DNA from: Pedobacter sp. D749
GTDB lineage: Bacteria > Bacteroidota > Bacteroidia > Sphingobacteriales > Sphingobacteriaceae
Reading direction: 5' to 3'
Assembly: GCF_019317285.1 (NCBI RefSeq)
Contig: NZ_CP079218.1
Span: 124,001 to 188,000 of the forward strand
DNA length: 64,000 bases
The translations under genes and the position numbers were made by a program. This document shows positions 1-7,695 of this stretch, in pieces; the first letter of the stretch is position 1; each line of letters begins with the position of its first letter. The notes beneath the pieces were generated by a model. It ran no database searches and had not been told where the DNA came from. It worked only from the letters and a program-made list of their open reading frames with translations.

Positions 1-162
1 GTATAGTTCTCTGTGCCAAAGATTGCATAAATAAGAATGGTTTGATTTCATCTCCAGTTCAAACTAATTATAGATAGACCTGAACAAAAAAGAACATCGA
101 AAGATCCCGCCTTTTCGGTAATACACAAACTCTTAGTGGTAATTTTACATGCCAAAACGCAA

Positions 163-1227
163 ATGAAAATAAGCATCAAAAAAATATTTTTATTCTCAAT
201 AATCTTAATCGTGATTGTAATTCTCCCAGACATTAATATGTACCGTGAGAGATATAAATTACGTTCTCAAAAACTGCCTGAAATTTATAAAAATCAAACA
301 GAATTAGATAATTTAAAAGATGATTATTACGAAGTCCTTAAAATTAAGGAAAACTCTACCGAACCAATTCTTCAGGTAAATGACAGCACTACAGTAATAT
401 TCACAAAAAACAGTGAAGATTCAGAAAAGGGAGGGGCGGATTATGAAAATATATGGTACAAAATTAATCTGAAAGGACAAATTGCCGATTCCCTAATATA
501 TAGTTGTAATAGCTTAAATAATGAACATAATTACAATACTTTTAACGACTACATTATAGACACAAAGCAAAACACCTACAGCAATTGGATTAAAAATAAT
601 GATACTACGCATTATACTTTTAAAAATATAAATGAAAATAAAATATTAACAAAAGAAGAAGCAGACAAAATAACAAGTGATGGAAAAATAATGCAAATCG
701 ATTACATCTATTTGGGAGATAATGGAATTGATTCAAAAAATAAAGTAATTATCTTTAAAAATAATGTTTGGAATTATTTTTATACTGAAAAAAACTGGCA
801 CAAATCTGCTAATTATACAACTAACGAATTTCAAGCCCAATCTTATTATCCCATAGACAAAGAACCAGATAGAGCTCCTACAGCGGGAGGTGAAGAAAAA
901 AGCAAACAGATTTTTTTTGACATTAATAATCCCAAAAGTATAATTTATAGAGAATATATATTTAAGGAAAAATGGAATGAAAACTCTTTTTGGTATGATA
1001 TTATTAACTGGCATTGGGGTAGCGGAAATGCTTCAAATTCAGGCGGATGGACTGGAAGTAGTTATTTTTCGATAAAAATGCCTAAAAAAACTTTACATTA
1101 TAAACAAGTTGTCTATATAGATTCTCCTGATGAATCTTTGCGGGATATTGCTTCTTATTCTGTATTTAAGCCAAAAAATGGGGAATATATTTTACTTGAT
1201 TCTTATTTAATAAGACCTAAACAGTAA
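163..1227 (+). CDS. Hypothetical membrane-anchored protein
   Basis: I do not recognise this 354-residue protein. An in-frame GTG lies nine codons upstream at 136, but the ATG at 163 is preferred because it starts directly with a Lys-rich stretch and a single hydrophobic segment (about residues 6-23). That layout is a signal anchor, with the rest predicted outside the cytoplasm. The body is rich in Asn, Lys, Tyr and Trp, without recognisable motifs, and has a short Gly/Ser-rich stretch near residues 285-300. The gene is very AT-rich like the NACHT gene further right, unlike the core genes, which suggests it belongs to the accessory segment. No partner gene is visible to its left inside the window. 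Confidence 0.65.
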   Translation: MKISIKKIFLFSIILIVIVILPDINMYRERYKLRSQKLPEIYKNQTELDNLKDDYYEVLKIKENSTEPILQVNDSTTVIFTKNSEDSEKGGADYENIWYKINLKGQIADSLIYSCNSLNNEHNYNTFNDYIIDTKQNTYSNWIKNNDTTHYTFKNINENKILTKEEADKITSDGKIMQIDYIYLGDNGIDSKNKVIIFKNNVWNYFYTEKNWHKSANYTTNEFQAQSYYPIDKEPDRAPTAGGEEKSKQIFFDINNPKSIIYREYIFKEKWNENSFWYDIINWHWGSGNASNSGGWTGSSYFSIKMPKKTLHYKQVVYIDSPDESLRDIASYSVFKPKNGEYILLDSYLIRPKQ

Positions 1228-1304
1228 AAAACTACGCCAGCACACAACAAAGAACTATAATCAGTGGCCTTGCCGGTTTCTCATTCAAAATCCATTCTTT
1301 TTTT

Positions 1305-2570
1305 TCAGTCATATTTATTTTTATTGGCGGTATTTCGTTCTGCCACAGCACTAAGCATACTATCCATTATCTTTTTATCTATCCATTTGCCATTCAGGAA
1401 TACACCAGCTATTTTTCTTGTGTTTCGTATATCCTCTAGTGGATTAGCATCCAGTAATACAAGATCGGCATATTTTCCAACTTCTACAGTTCCTATCTTG
1501 TCTTCAATTCCCAGCCAGATTGCAGGTAATCGTGTGGCCGATACCAATGCTTCTTCCGGACTAAGACCGGCTTTCACGAGGAGCTCAATTTCGTCGTGAA
1601 GCGAGAATCCCCAAACGACTCCAGGATTCCCGGCATCTGTGCCTGCGACAATAGGTACTCCAGCTTCCTTAAATGCTTTAACTAAACGCATGTTAAATTT
1701 AACCATTTTCTCAAAATAGCGAATGTGTCCAGTCGTACTTTCCTGGTTGTAAGAATTTGAATATAACCATCTGCTTTGTATGAGCGGATGCACATATTTA
1801 AGACTGGAAAGATTACGAACACCGTCAAGCGAACGCGACTGGCTGAGAATCCACTCCATCGTAGTTAAAGTCGGTGTAAACCAGGTTCCATTTGCTTTAG
1901 TGATCTTCGCATAATATTGTGCGTCCTTATCAGTGAAATCCTCGCTTTGTTTAGCATATTCTTCCGCATGAGCAACCATAGCGAAATTAGGCACAAAGGC
2001 GTCATCTATGTGGCCCTTAAACACATCCAGAATATGACCAACAACCTTCATTCCCTGCTTGCTGGCTTCATCAACGATCGCTTTATACGTTTCTACGTTC
2101 AGGTGAGAGTATACTTTTACAAATTCGTACCCCTGGGCTTTAGCCATACGTACTGTCTGTCGACCGTCAGCGGCTGTATTGGCCTTATTACCAGAACCCT
2201 CTCCTCCATCTATCAGAATTGCCAGCGCCATGCGAGGGCCGTACAGGTTTCCTTTTAAGATTTCATTTCTCTGTCCAAAATGCTCAACCCTTGCATTTAA
2301 CTCAAAAGCTGTCGTAACACCGTTTACGACATATAATAACATAAAATCCTGTGTGTCTGTAAAAATTGTGGCTCCTTTTGTTGGATAACTTGAGCTTAGA
2401 TTGATGTCGGCCAAATTGTGGACATGCATATCAATTAGTCCCGGAATTAGCCATTTACCTTTTCCGTTAATAACCTTAGCCTTATCTGGAACTGGCTGGT
2501 TAATGGAAAAGATCTTCTTATTTTTAATGATCACCGTAGCATTACTAATGATCTTACTTTCCATTGTCAT
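1305..2570 (-). CDS. Metal-dependent amidohydrolase family protein
   Basis: Amidohydrolase-superfamily enzyme of the imidazolonepropionase-like group, which hydrolyses C-N bonds in small cyclic or peptide-like substrates; the substrate cannot be told. Visible are the first metal motif HVH (residues 49-51), histidines in VVGHIL (about 177) and VAHAEE (about 202), and the metal Asp in AGTDAGNPG (about 314). The C-terminal beta strand GKYADLVLLDANPLEDI is typical. At 421 residues it covers the catalytic barrel. Most relatives in Bacteroidota are secreted, but this one starts without a signal peptide. An ATG at 2599-2597 in another frame encodes a signal-like start that hits a stop after ten codons, so the N-terminus may have been damaged. 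It is less AT-rich than its neighbours. Confidence 0.85.
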   Translation of the reverse strand: MTMESKIISNATVIIKNKKIFSINQPVPDKAKVINGKGKWLIPGLIDMHVHNLADINLSSSYPTKGATIFTDTQDFMLLYVVNGVTTAFELNARVEHFGQRNEILKGNLYGPRMALAILIDGGEGSGNKANTAADGRQTVRMAKAQGYEFVKVYSHLNVETYKAIVDEASKQGMKVVGHILDVFKGHIDDAFVPNFAMVAHAEEYAKQSEDFTDKDAQYYAKITKANGTWFTPTLTTMEWILSQSRSLDGVRNLSSLKYVHPLIQSRWLYSNSYNQESTTGHIRYFEKMVKFNMRLVKAFKEAGVPIVAGTDAGNPGVVWGFSLHDEIELLVKAGLSPEEALVSATRLPAIWLGIEDKIGTVEVGKYADLVLLDANPLEDIRNTRKIAGVFLNGKWIDKKIMDSMLSAVAERNTANKNKYD

Positions 2571-2654
2571 CGGAATAATGTTGATAAAAAATACCTCATA
2601 TCAATCAGGCCTTTTATTAATGATTTTATTAAATTGTGAGCTTACAATACTTAA

Positions 2655-4604
2655 ATGGAAAAAGAAAACGAGCTTGTCCTAACAAATTTGGTGTTACCTG
2701 TAGTTAAGGAACTGTTATTGCCTAAGATAAAAGCTGTTTTGGCTAGCCTTTTTAAAGATGAAAAAGATGTCGATATTATAAAGGATAATTTTACTCAATA
2801 TTTGAGTCAACAATATGAGAAATTTCTTACGATAGATACATTGGCTTTGCCAAATAAGCAAACACTTTTAAAGTTATTATACGAACCATTAACTGTTATC
2901 ACCCATGAAAATGCTAGGCCTGTCGAAATACTAATTGATGGCTATAATGAAAACTTTCTTCCCAAATTTCTGCGCATTATTATTGAAGATACCGCTGGCA
3001 TGGGTAAATCAACTTTAACGAAGAGAATTTTTCTTTCAATAATTGAAAAAGCAATCGGCATTCCAGTTCTAATAGAGCTTAGACAAATTAATAAAGAAAA
3101 TAATTTCATAACTGATATACAAACGCAATTTTCTAGAATTGGTGAAAAAATTTCATTAGAAATGATTTCTGGTTTACTTGATGATGGACAGTTTATTTTT
3201 CTCTTAGATGGATTTGACGAAGTGGCTCATGCCGACCGAGCTTTTGTAAATAAGGAACTTCATAAGTTTATTGAAAAGGGTAATAACAATTCATTTCTAA
3301 TAACTTCAAGGCCAGAGGATTCGCTGGTTTCATTTGGAGATTTTCAGAAATTTACTATCAAACCACTCAAGAAAGAACAAGCTTTTAGTCTCATTAAGAG
3401 ATATGATAATTACAATACCAACAAAAACGCAGCACCGTTAATTAAGCAGTTACAAGTACAGGAAAAATCAAAAGTAATTACTGAATATTTGGGTAATCCA
3501 TTGCTTGTATCATTACTTTATAAGTGTTTTGATTATAAAAAGGATATACCATTAAAGAAAACTCAATTTTACAGACAGGTTTTTGATTCATTATATGAAT
3601 CACATGATTTATCAAAAGAAGGTTATCTGAATCGAGATAAGTACAGCCATTTACACCAGGACGATTTTGAAAGAGTATTGAGACACGTAGCTTTTTTGAC
3701 TTCTATTCAGAATAAAGTAGAGTATGATAAAGATTACATTATCAAAATTATAGATGAAGTAAAGACTTTGACGCCAGATTTAAGTTTCAATTCTTCAGAC
3801 CTTTTAAAGGATTTAATAGAAACAGTACCTTTATTCAAAAAAGAAGGAAATAATTTCAGATGGGCTCATAAATCACTTCAAGATTATTTTGCGGCAAAAT
3901 TTATCTGGAATGATGCAAATGATAGTCGGATTAGAATTATAAAAAAAATATACAACGATATTGATAATAGGCGATTTTCAAATGTGATAAATTTATATTG
4001 TGAGCTAGACCCAAAAACATTTGAACAAACTTTTCTTATGTGGTTGTTGGAGGAGTTTGTTGAATATTATAACAATTCAAAGAAAGACTTTAAATACATA
4101 AGCAAGCAATTGTTTGAAGCAAGAATAGAATTGACTTTTGGAGATGAAGTAAGCTTTATTTATAGTGAAGATGATAACAGAAAGTCTGAGAATCTTCTCA
4201 AGGAGAGAAATGGTGTTAAATCATTGGCTTTTTTAAGAAAAGCAAACAGTACCTTTTATAGATATTCAAAAAAACCTAAAGGTATTTTGAAGACAGTGTT
4301 TACTTCAAGACCGAATTTAGAAACTCTAAAACAAGTTGTTGCAGACAAGTATCCAAATTTGATAATGCAATCTCACCATGATATTGACTTAGGGAGTATT
4401 TCTTTTCTAGAATTTTACAAAATCTATAATCTCGACAACCTTGAAACTAATATTTTAAATCAAAAAGAAAATTTTGGAGTTACTAATACACTTCTAGGAG
4501 GAGCATATAAAATGAATTGTTCGAACTGCATAGAAAAGCTGAATAACTTAAAATTGAATATTAGTGTCAGTCCTGAAAAAGATAAAAATCTACTTAATTG
4601 GTAG
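2655..4604 (+). CDS. NACHT-domain STAND NTPase, candidate antiphage protein
   Basis: Signal-transducing P-loop NTPase of the NACHT type, 649 residues. Order: a helical N-terminal region (1-100), Walker A TAGMGKST (113-120), Walker B IFLLDGFDEV (181-190) with the D-G-F-D-E arrangement usual for NACHT, the sensor motif LITSRP (215-220), a helical/winged-helix part to about 420, and a unique C-terminal domain with no leucine-rich, TPR or ankyrin repeats. Bacterial NACHT proteins with short unique C-termini include experimentally shown antiphage proteins (the bNACHT group). Assignment to a specific clade is not possible by eye. It is AT-rich, stands alone on its strand, and converges on the dCTP-deaminase-like gene. 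A defence role is inferred from domain type and island position. Confidence 0.85.
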   Translation: MEKENELVLTNLVLPVVKELLLPKIKAVLASLFKDEKDVDIIKDNFTQYLSQQYEKFLTIDTLALPNKQTLLKLLYEPLTVITHENARPVEILIDGYNENFLPKFLRIIIEDTAGMGKSTLTKRIFLSIIEKAIGIPVLIELRQINKENNFITDIQTQFSRIGEKISLEMISGLLDDGQFIFLLDGFDEVAHADRAFVNKELHKFIEKGNNNSFLITSRPEDSLVSFGDFQKFTIKPLKKEQAFSLIKRYDNYNTNKNAAPLIKQLQVQEKSKVITEYLGNPLLVSLLYKCFDYKKDIPLKKTQFYRQVFDSLYESHDLSKEGYLNRDKYSHLHQDDFERVLRHVAFLTSIQNKVEYDKDYIIKIIDEVKTLTPDLSFNSSDLLKDLIETVPLFKKEGNNFRWAHKSLQDYFAAKFIWNDANDSRIRIIKKIYNDIDNRRFSNVINLYCELDPKTFEQTFLMWLLEEFVEYYNNSKKDFKYISKQLFEARIELTFGDEVSFIYSEDDNRKSENLLKERNGVKSLAFLRKANSTFYRYSKKPKGILKTVFTSRPNLETLKQVVADKYPNLIMQSHHDIDLGSISFLEFYKIYNLDNLETNILNQKENFGVTNTLLGGAYKMNCSNCIEKLNNLKLNISVSPEKDKNLLNW

Positions 4605-4709
4605 ATCGATTATCTGACTTATAATTGATTATTCTATTTCAAGTGAAAAGTTATTCATACGTTAAGGATACAAGAATGTATTGGTTTATGAGCCCCAATT
4701 TTGATTATA

Positions 4710-4741
4710 TTAAGGGGCTAAATGATTTTAAGCCCCTTAAT
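4710..4741. terminator. Stem-loop between convergent genes
   Basis: Inverted repeat TTAAGGGGCT / AGCCCCTTAA with a roughly 11-nt loop lies between the stop of the NACHT gene and the stop of the convergent dCTP-deaminase-like gene. The stem is G-C rich at its base in a very AT-rich region. There is no clear T-run on either side, so termination is a guess. Confidence 0.45.
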
Positions 4742-4755
4742 CAGTTATTTAGTCG

Positions 4756-5298
4756 TTATTCATTGTCATCATCATACCTTGCATGTAGCGCTTCATCATC
4801 CTGTTCTGGGCGTCTAGATTTGAATTTTTCGCTTAAGAGTTGGCTGGGATTTAAGACTATAGGATATGTGTCCGAGATATCAAAAAATGAAATTTTACCA
4901 ATAATTTGTTTTTTGTATTCTAGAACAATTTGTTTGCTGCTAATGTTTTTTATTCCAACTTCAAGTTTTCCTTTGAATAATGGGTCTACAAATGGGCTAT
5001 GTAATAATTGAGCGCCTTTCTTGATTAAATCACTGGACTGTCCAAAAAGTGCCATTATTTTATCACTTAATGTGAATGTTTCATGGGTTCTGATGATAGC
5101 AAAATCATTTGGTTCGATTGTCAAAAATCGGTTGTCGGAATCAAGCTTAAATGGGTTGCCATTAATTTGCCCCTCGCTACCTAGTCGAAAATAATAGAAA
5201 GTGTGTTCTAGATTAGACTCTTTAAAATTCCAAATATTTAAAGATGATGTGTTTGACTTTATGTGGCCAAGAATAAGATGATGATTGAGTAGGAACAT
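4756..5298 (-). CDS. dCTP deaminase/dUTPase-fold protein, probably catalytically altered
   Basis: The 180-residue sequence fits the trimeric dCTP deaminase/dUTPase fold: a P-x-D-F-A-I-I-R-T-x-E strand (63-73), the GQSSDLIKKGAQ segment (86-97) matching the RSSLARLG motif, and VDPLFKGKLEVGIKN (104-118) matching DPGWxGxIxLExxN. In true dCTP deaminases the Glu ten residues after that Asp is catalytic; here that position is Gly115, and the Arg of RSSLAR is absent. The protein may therefore bind a nucleotide without the normal deamination, or do another reaction. A highly acidic tail follows. It starts 10 bp after the small membrane-protein gene, so the two form an operon. dCTP deaminases are known phage-defence enzymes; whether this one is active is open. 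Confidence 0.65.
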   Translation of the reverse strand: MFLLNHHLILGHIKSNTSSLNIWNFKESNLEHTFYYFRLGSEGQINGNPFKLDSDNRFLTIEPNDFAIIRTHETFTLSDKIMALFGQSSDLIKKGAQLLHSPFVDPLFKGKLEVGIKNISSKQIVLEYKKQIIGKISFFDISDTYPIVLNPSQLLSEKFKSRRPEQDDEALHARYDDDNE

Positions 5299-5308
5299 TT
5301 TTTAGATT

Positions 5309-5704
5309 TTATTTGATTAAAAAGTTTTCTAATTCTTTTGTTAGGGTATTTACCTTAACTCTAAATTCATTTGCTTGAAGATGGTCTGTTTTTTTTAATT
5401 CATTATACTTCGATTCATATATTGATATTAAAACTGTTAAAGCTTTAATCTTTTGTTCAGTATCGAATTCTTTTTTGTTGTTATTTATTTGAATTGTATT
5501 TTGATTAATCAGCGCATTTTGCTGGTAAATAGTGTAGACTAAACCAAAAAAACCTAAACAACTAAAGAAGGATGTGAGTCCTCCAAACATATCGCCAAAT
5601 GGCCCCTGTAGGTTAGCGGTAATTAGTTTCGAAACAGTTAGATAATAAGCTATAAAAATTATTATAGTCAAAGCTATAACTAGAATAACGGTTTTTAAAT
5701 TCAT
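5309..5704 (-). CDS. Small two-TM membrane protein, AbiC-like N-terminus
   Basis: 131-residue protein with two predicted membrane helices (about 5-25 and 40-60) joined by the motif GPFGDMFGGL (34-43), then a charged, probably coiled-coil tail (65-131). The GPFGD-F/M-FGG motif between two helices followed by a coiled coil is typical of small membrane proteins annotated as putative phage abortive infection (putAbiC-like) proteins. It is the first gene of a two-gene minus-strand operon with the dCTP-deaminase-fold gene 10 bp downstream. A role as a membrane partner in the neighbouring defence-like module is inference from family resemblance and context. Confidence 0.6.
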   Translation of the reverse strand: MNLKTVILVIALTIIIFIAYYLTVSKLITANLQGPFGDMFGGLTSFFSCLGFFGLVYTIYQQNALINQNTIQINNNKKEFDTEQKIKALTVLISIYESKYNELKKTDHLQANEFRVKVNTLTKELENFLIK

Positions 5705-6268
5705 GAGAGCGGATTGAATTGTAAATATACAATACGGTTAATAATCTCTATAATTTTTAATATATTTTTTTGAACATTGTAACTAAGTTTGAGATGTTGT
5801 TTTTTGGTGCAATTACTTTATTAATCACATAGTGAAATACTCACCATCTTTGAAGTTTTGAAGTAATGATAGGATTTGAAAAACTTTAATAAATTTCACA
5901 CCCACTATCCATAGCGTTCCGCAGGAGTTCTGCGGATGAGCCAATAAAAAAGAGTCTCCGACTCGGCTTAGATAAAATGAAATAGCTTTAAACAAAAAAA
6001 GCCCATCTTTCGATGAGCTTTTAATCAGTAGAGTCAATCGGCGGAAAATCGAACTTTTATGAACATTGTGAGGCCATAGTAATTTTGAAAAAGTGGTCAA
6101 TAACAAGATTGAGGGGCAGTATAGGAAAAAGAAAAAGTTGTAAGTGTTTTCCTTAATTAGCATGATAATTCACATTTTATTCGGAATCAAAAGTCTGTCT
6201 GATACCAACTAAATTGCCTGTTTTTCGTATCTTTACTAATTAGAAGGTAAATTTATTTATAGCCTAAA
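5705..6268. other. Gene-free spacer holding the left attachment-like repeat
   Basis: No convincing gene is seen here. It contains a small perfect hairpin CCGCAG-GAGTT-CTGCGG near 5926-5942, the 41-bp direct repeat at 5991-6031 (separate entry), and an AT-rich stretch leading to the DUF1016 remnant. Just right of the repeat, the minus strand reads GTTCGATT, like a tRNA T-loop, but no tRNA can be folded there. Confidence 0.5.
5991..6031. repeat. Left copy of 41-bp att-like direct repeat (tRNA-Met end + terminator)
   Basis: This stretch matches 11961-12001 at 40 of 41 positions (A6023 versus G11993). The right copy contains the last nucleotides of the tRNA-Met gene and its terminator hairpin. 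A duplicate of a tRNA 3' end and terminator 5970 bp away is the usual footprint of site-specific integration of a mobile element at a tRNA gene. The left copy has no tRNA body next to it. Confidence 0.8.
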
Positions 6269-6760
6269 ATGCTTGTAAACCAATCTATAATATCAGACCT
6301 GAAAGCTATCATAGCTCAATCCAATGATAGGGCGGTGCGAGCTGTCGATCACCAAAGGACGCTAATGTACTGGCATATCGGCAAACGGATTTTTGAAGAA
6401 GAACAGCAGAGCAAAGACCGAGCAGATTATGGAAGTTTTTTGATCAAATACCTTTCAGAAAAGTTGCAACCTGAATTTGGAAGTGGCTTTTCTGTTCGTC
6501 AGATGAATCTCTATCGCCAATTTTATCGTACTTTTCCGATTGTGCATGCACTGCATGCACAATTGAGTTGGACACAGTATAAATTACTCCTTAGTGTTGC
6601 TATAGCGAATTTTGAAAAAGTGCTGAATCGCAGGGTTATTTTGTTTAAAAGCACAAGTCATCCAGCTCACCGCTCTCCTCAGCGCGCTAGTGATGGCATT
6701 TCAGTGAAAGTGCCGACTCTGTTTCGGACCAAACTGGCCACCAATTTGATTACCGGATGA
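6269..6760 (+). pseudogene. Truncated DUF1016 (YhcG-type) N-terminal domain protein
   Basis: Residues 1-112 match the DUF1016 N-terminal domain: QRTLMYWHIGKRI near residue 29, then YLSEKLQPEFGSGFS, then RQMNLYRQFYRTFP, then LSWTQYKLLLSV. Full-length family members run about 330-380 residues and continue into a PDDEXK nuclease-like domain. Here homology stops near position 6600 and the remaining 50 codons are unrelated, Ser/Arg-rich sequence, so the nuclease part is lost. The break coincides with sequence resembling an insertion-element end (6700-6755). Probably a dead remnant inside the tRNA-flanked cassette. Confidence 0.7.
6700..6760. mobile_element. Possible insertion-element end remnant
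   Basis: The stretch contains staggered repeats of the kind CTGTTTCGGACCAAACTGG followed by CCACC and a second partial copy, TTTGATTACCGG. This resembles the multiple terminal repeats at the ends of IS21-family elements in Bacteroidota. No transposase is present. It lies where the DUF1016 homology has been cut off. Weak call from pattern memory only. Confidence 0.25.
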
Positions 6761-6820
6761 TGTATATCTGAGTTGCTTTCCTTCTGAACAAATATACAGT
6801 GTGTGCACCCGAAGAGATTT

Positions 6821-7207
6821 TTATCTACCATTTTCTAGGTAAAATTCAACAAGAGGAATGTCAGCTGGCGCAAGGTCATAAGAAAGGAGTTCGTGTTTTT
6901 CGACCCACTTGTATTCCTCATGGTCATTTAGGACGATTTTTCCGGTATTCATTGTACAAAGAAAAACTTTCATGCATACCACAAACTGTCCGTAATCATA
7001 AATTTGTTCTGTTAGGAAGTTATCTATCTTGACACTTATCTCAAGTTCTTCCGCAAGCTCCCTATGTAGGCAAACCTCCGGAGTTTCACCTACTTCGATC
7101 TTGCCACCAGGAAACTCCCAATATCCACCGAGAAATTTTCTGGCGGTCCGCTTTGCAATTAGAATTTTTGAGTTATTCAGAATGATGGCAGCAGCAACAT
7201 TGACCAT
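6821..7207 (-). CDS. Nudix hydrolase, MutT type (8-oxo-dGTP diphosphatase-like)
   Basis: 128-residue Nudix protein, the full length of a MutT-type enzyme. The Nudix box reads GGKIEVGETPEVCLH then RELAEELEI (about residues 34-57), preserving G-x5-E-x7-R-E-x2-E-E. The N-terminus VNVAAAIILNNSKILIAKR and the preceding WEFPGGK are characteristic of enzymes hydrolysing oxidised or modified (d)NTPs to the monophosphate. It is divergent from the HigB-like gene at 7369. In a cassette with a thymidylate-synthase-like enzyme and a base-modification candidate, clearing a modified dNTP pool is a possible role, but ordinary MutT housekeeping of the island is equally possible. Confidence 0.85.
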   Translation of the reverse strand: MVNVAAAIILNNSKILIAKRTARKFLGGYWEFPGGKIEVGETPEVCLHRELAEELEISVKIDNFLTEQIYDYGQFVVCMKVFLCTMNTGKIVLNDHEEYKWVEKHELLSYDLAPADIPLVEFYLENGR

Positions 7208-7308
7208 TGGATAAGGATTAATTTCAACATGTGTTGAGATGTTAACAATTCTGGCTAAATGTAGGACAAATATTTTGTAAATTGATATTGTTTCAATAAC
7301 ATTGCGCT

Positions 7309-7328
7309 TTAATGTTTGGGAACATTAA
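7309..7328. promoter_or_regulatory. Palindrome upstream of HigB/HigA-like pair, candidate operator
   Basis: Perfect inverted repeat TTAATGTT-TGGG-AACATTAA, two 8-bp arms with a 4-nt spacer, 41 bp before the toxin start. Toxin-antitoxin operons are usually repressed by their antitoxin at such a site. Confidence 0.55.
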
Positions 7329-7368
7329 TTTAACGATCTGTTAACGGAAACTTAGAAAGACGACTCTC

Positions 7369-7695
7369 TTGGAACTAACTTTTGTGAGCGAAAACGTTCG
7401 CGATATATGCTATAATGAAGATAAAGCAAAAGCCATGTTAGGTGAGCCGGTAGCACTTGCGCTTAAAAGACGTTTGGCCGATATGCGGGCCGAAGAATTT
7501 GTCTCCAGACTAATGGCTGGCGCACCAGGAGAGACTACCCATCAAGGCAATCCTGCCTATAAATTAAATTTATCAACACAAGAGCTGCTGATTTTTTGTT
7601 CAGGACATACACCTTCACCAATTTTGGAGGATGGAAAGATGGATTGGCATCAAGTCAGTCGTGTTAAACTTATGCAAATAGGACCAATATGTTAA
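7369..7695 (+). CDS. HigB-like (RelE superfamily) toxin
   Basis: 108-residue protein resembling plasmid-maintenance killer proteins of the HigB/RelE fold. It shows a basic KRRLADMRAEEF segment (about 33-44), a middle GNPAYKLNLS strand, and the C-terminal strand VSRVKLMQIG typical of HigB-like proteins. RelE-fold toxins cleave ribosome-bound mRNA; that activity is inferred. The start is a TTG at 7369, chosen because it gives the usual MELTF-type first strand. The gene overlaps the next one by 7 bp, as expected for a toxin gene followed by its antitoxin. Together they are a HigB-first toxin-antitoxin module in the tRNA-flanked cassette. Confidence 0.7.
   Translation: MELTFVSENVRDICYNEDKAKAMLGEPVALALKRRLADMRAEEFVSRLMAGAPGETTHQGNPAYKLNLSTQELLIFCSGHTPSPILEDGKMDWHQVSRVKLMQIGPIC

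Noticed and set aside
6020..6062. Second tRNA at the left repeat
   Set aside because: A GTTCGATT T-loop-like word is present, but no D-arm, anticodon arm or paired acceptor can be formed.
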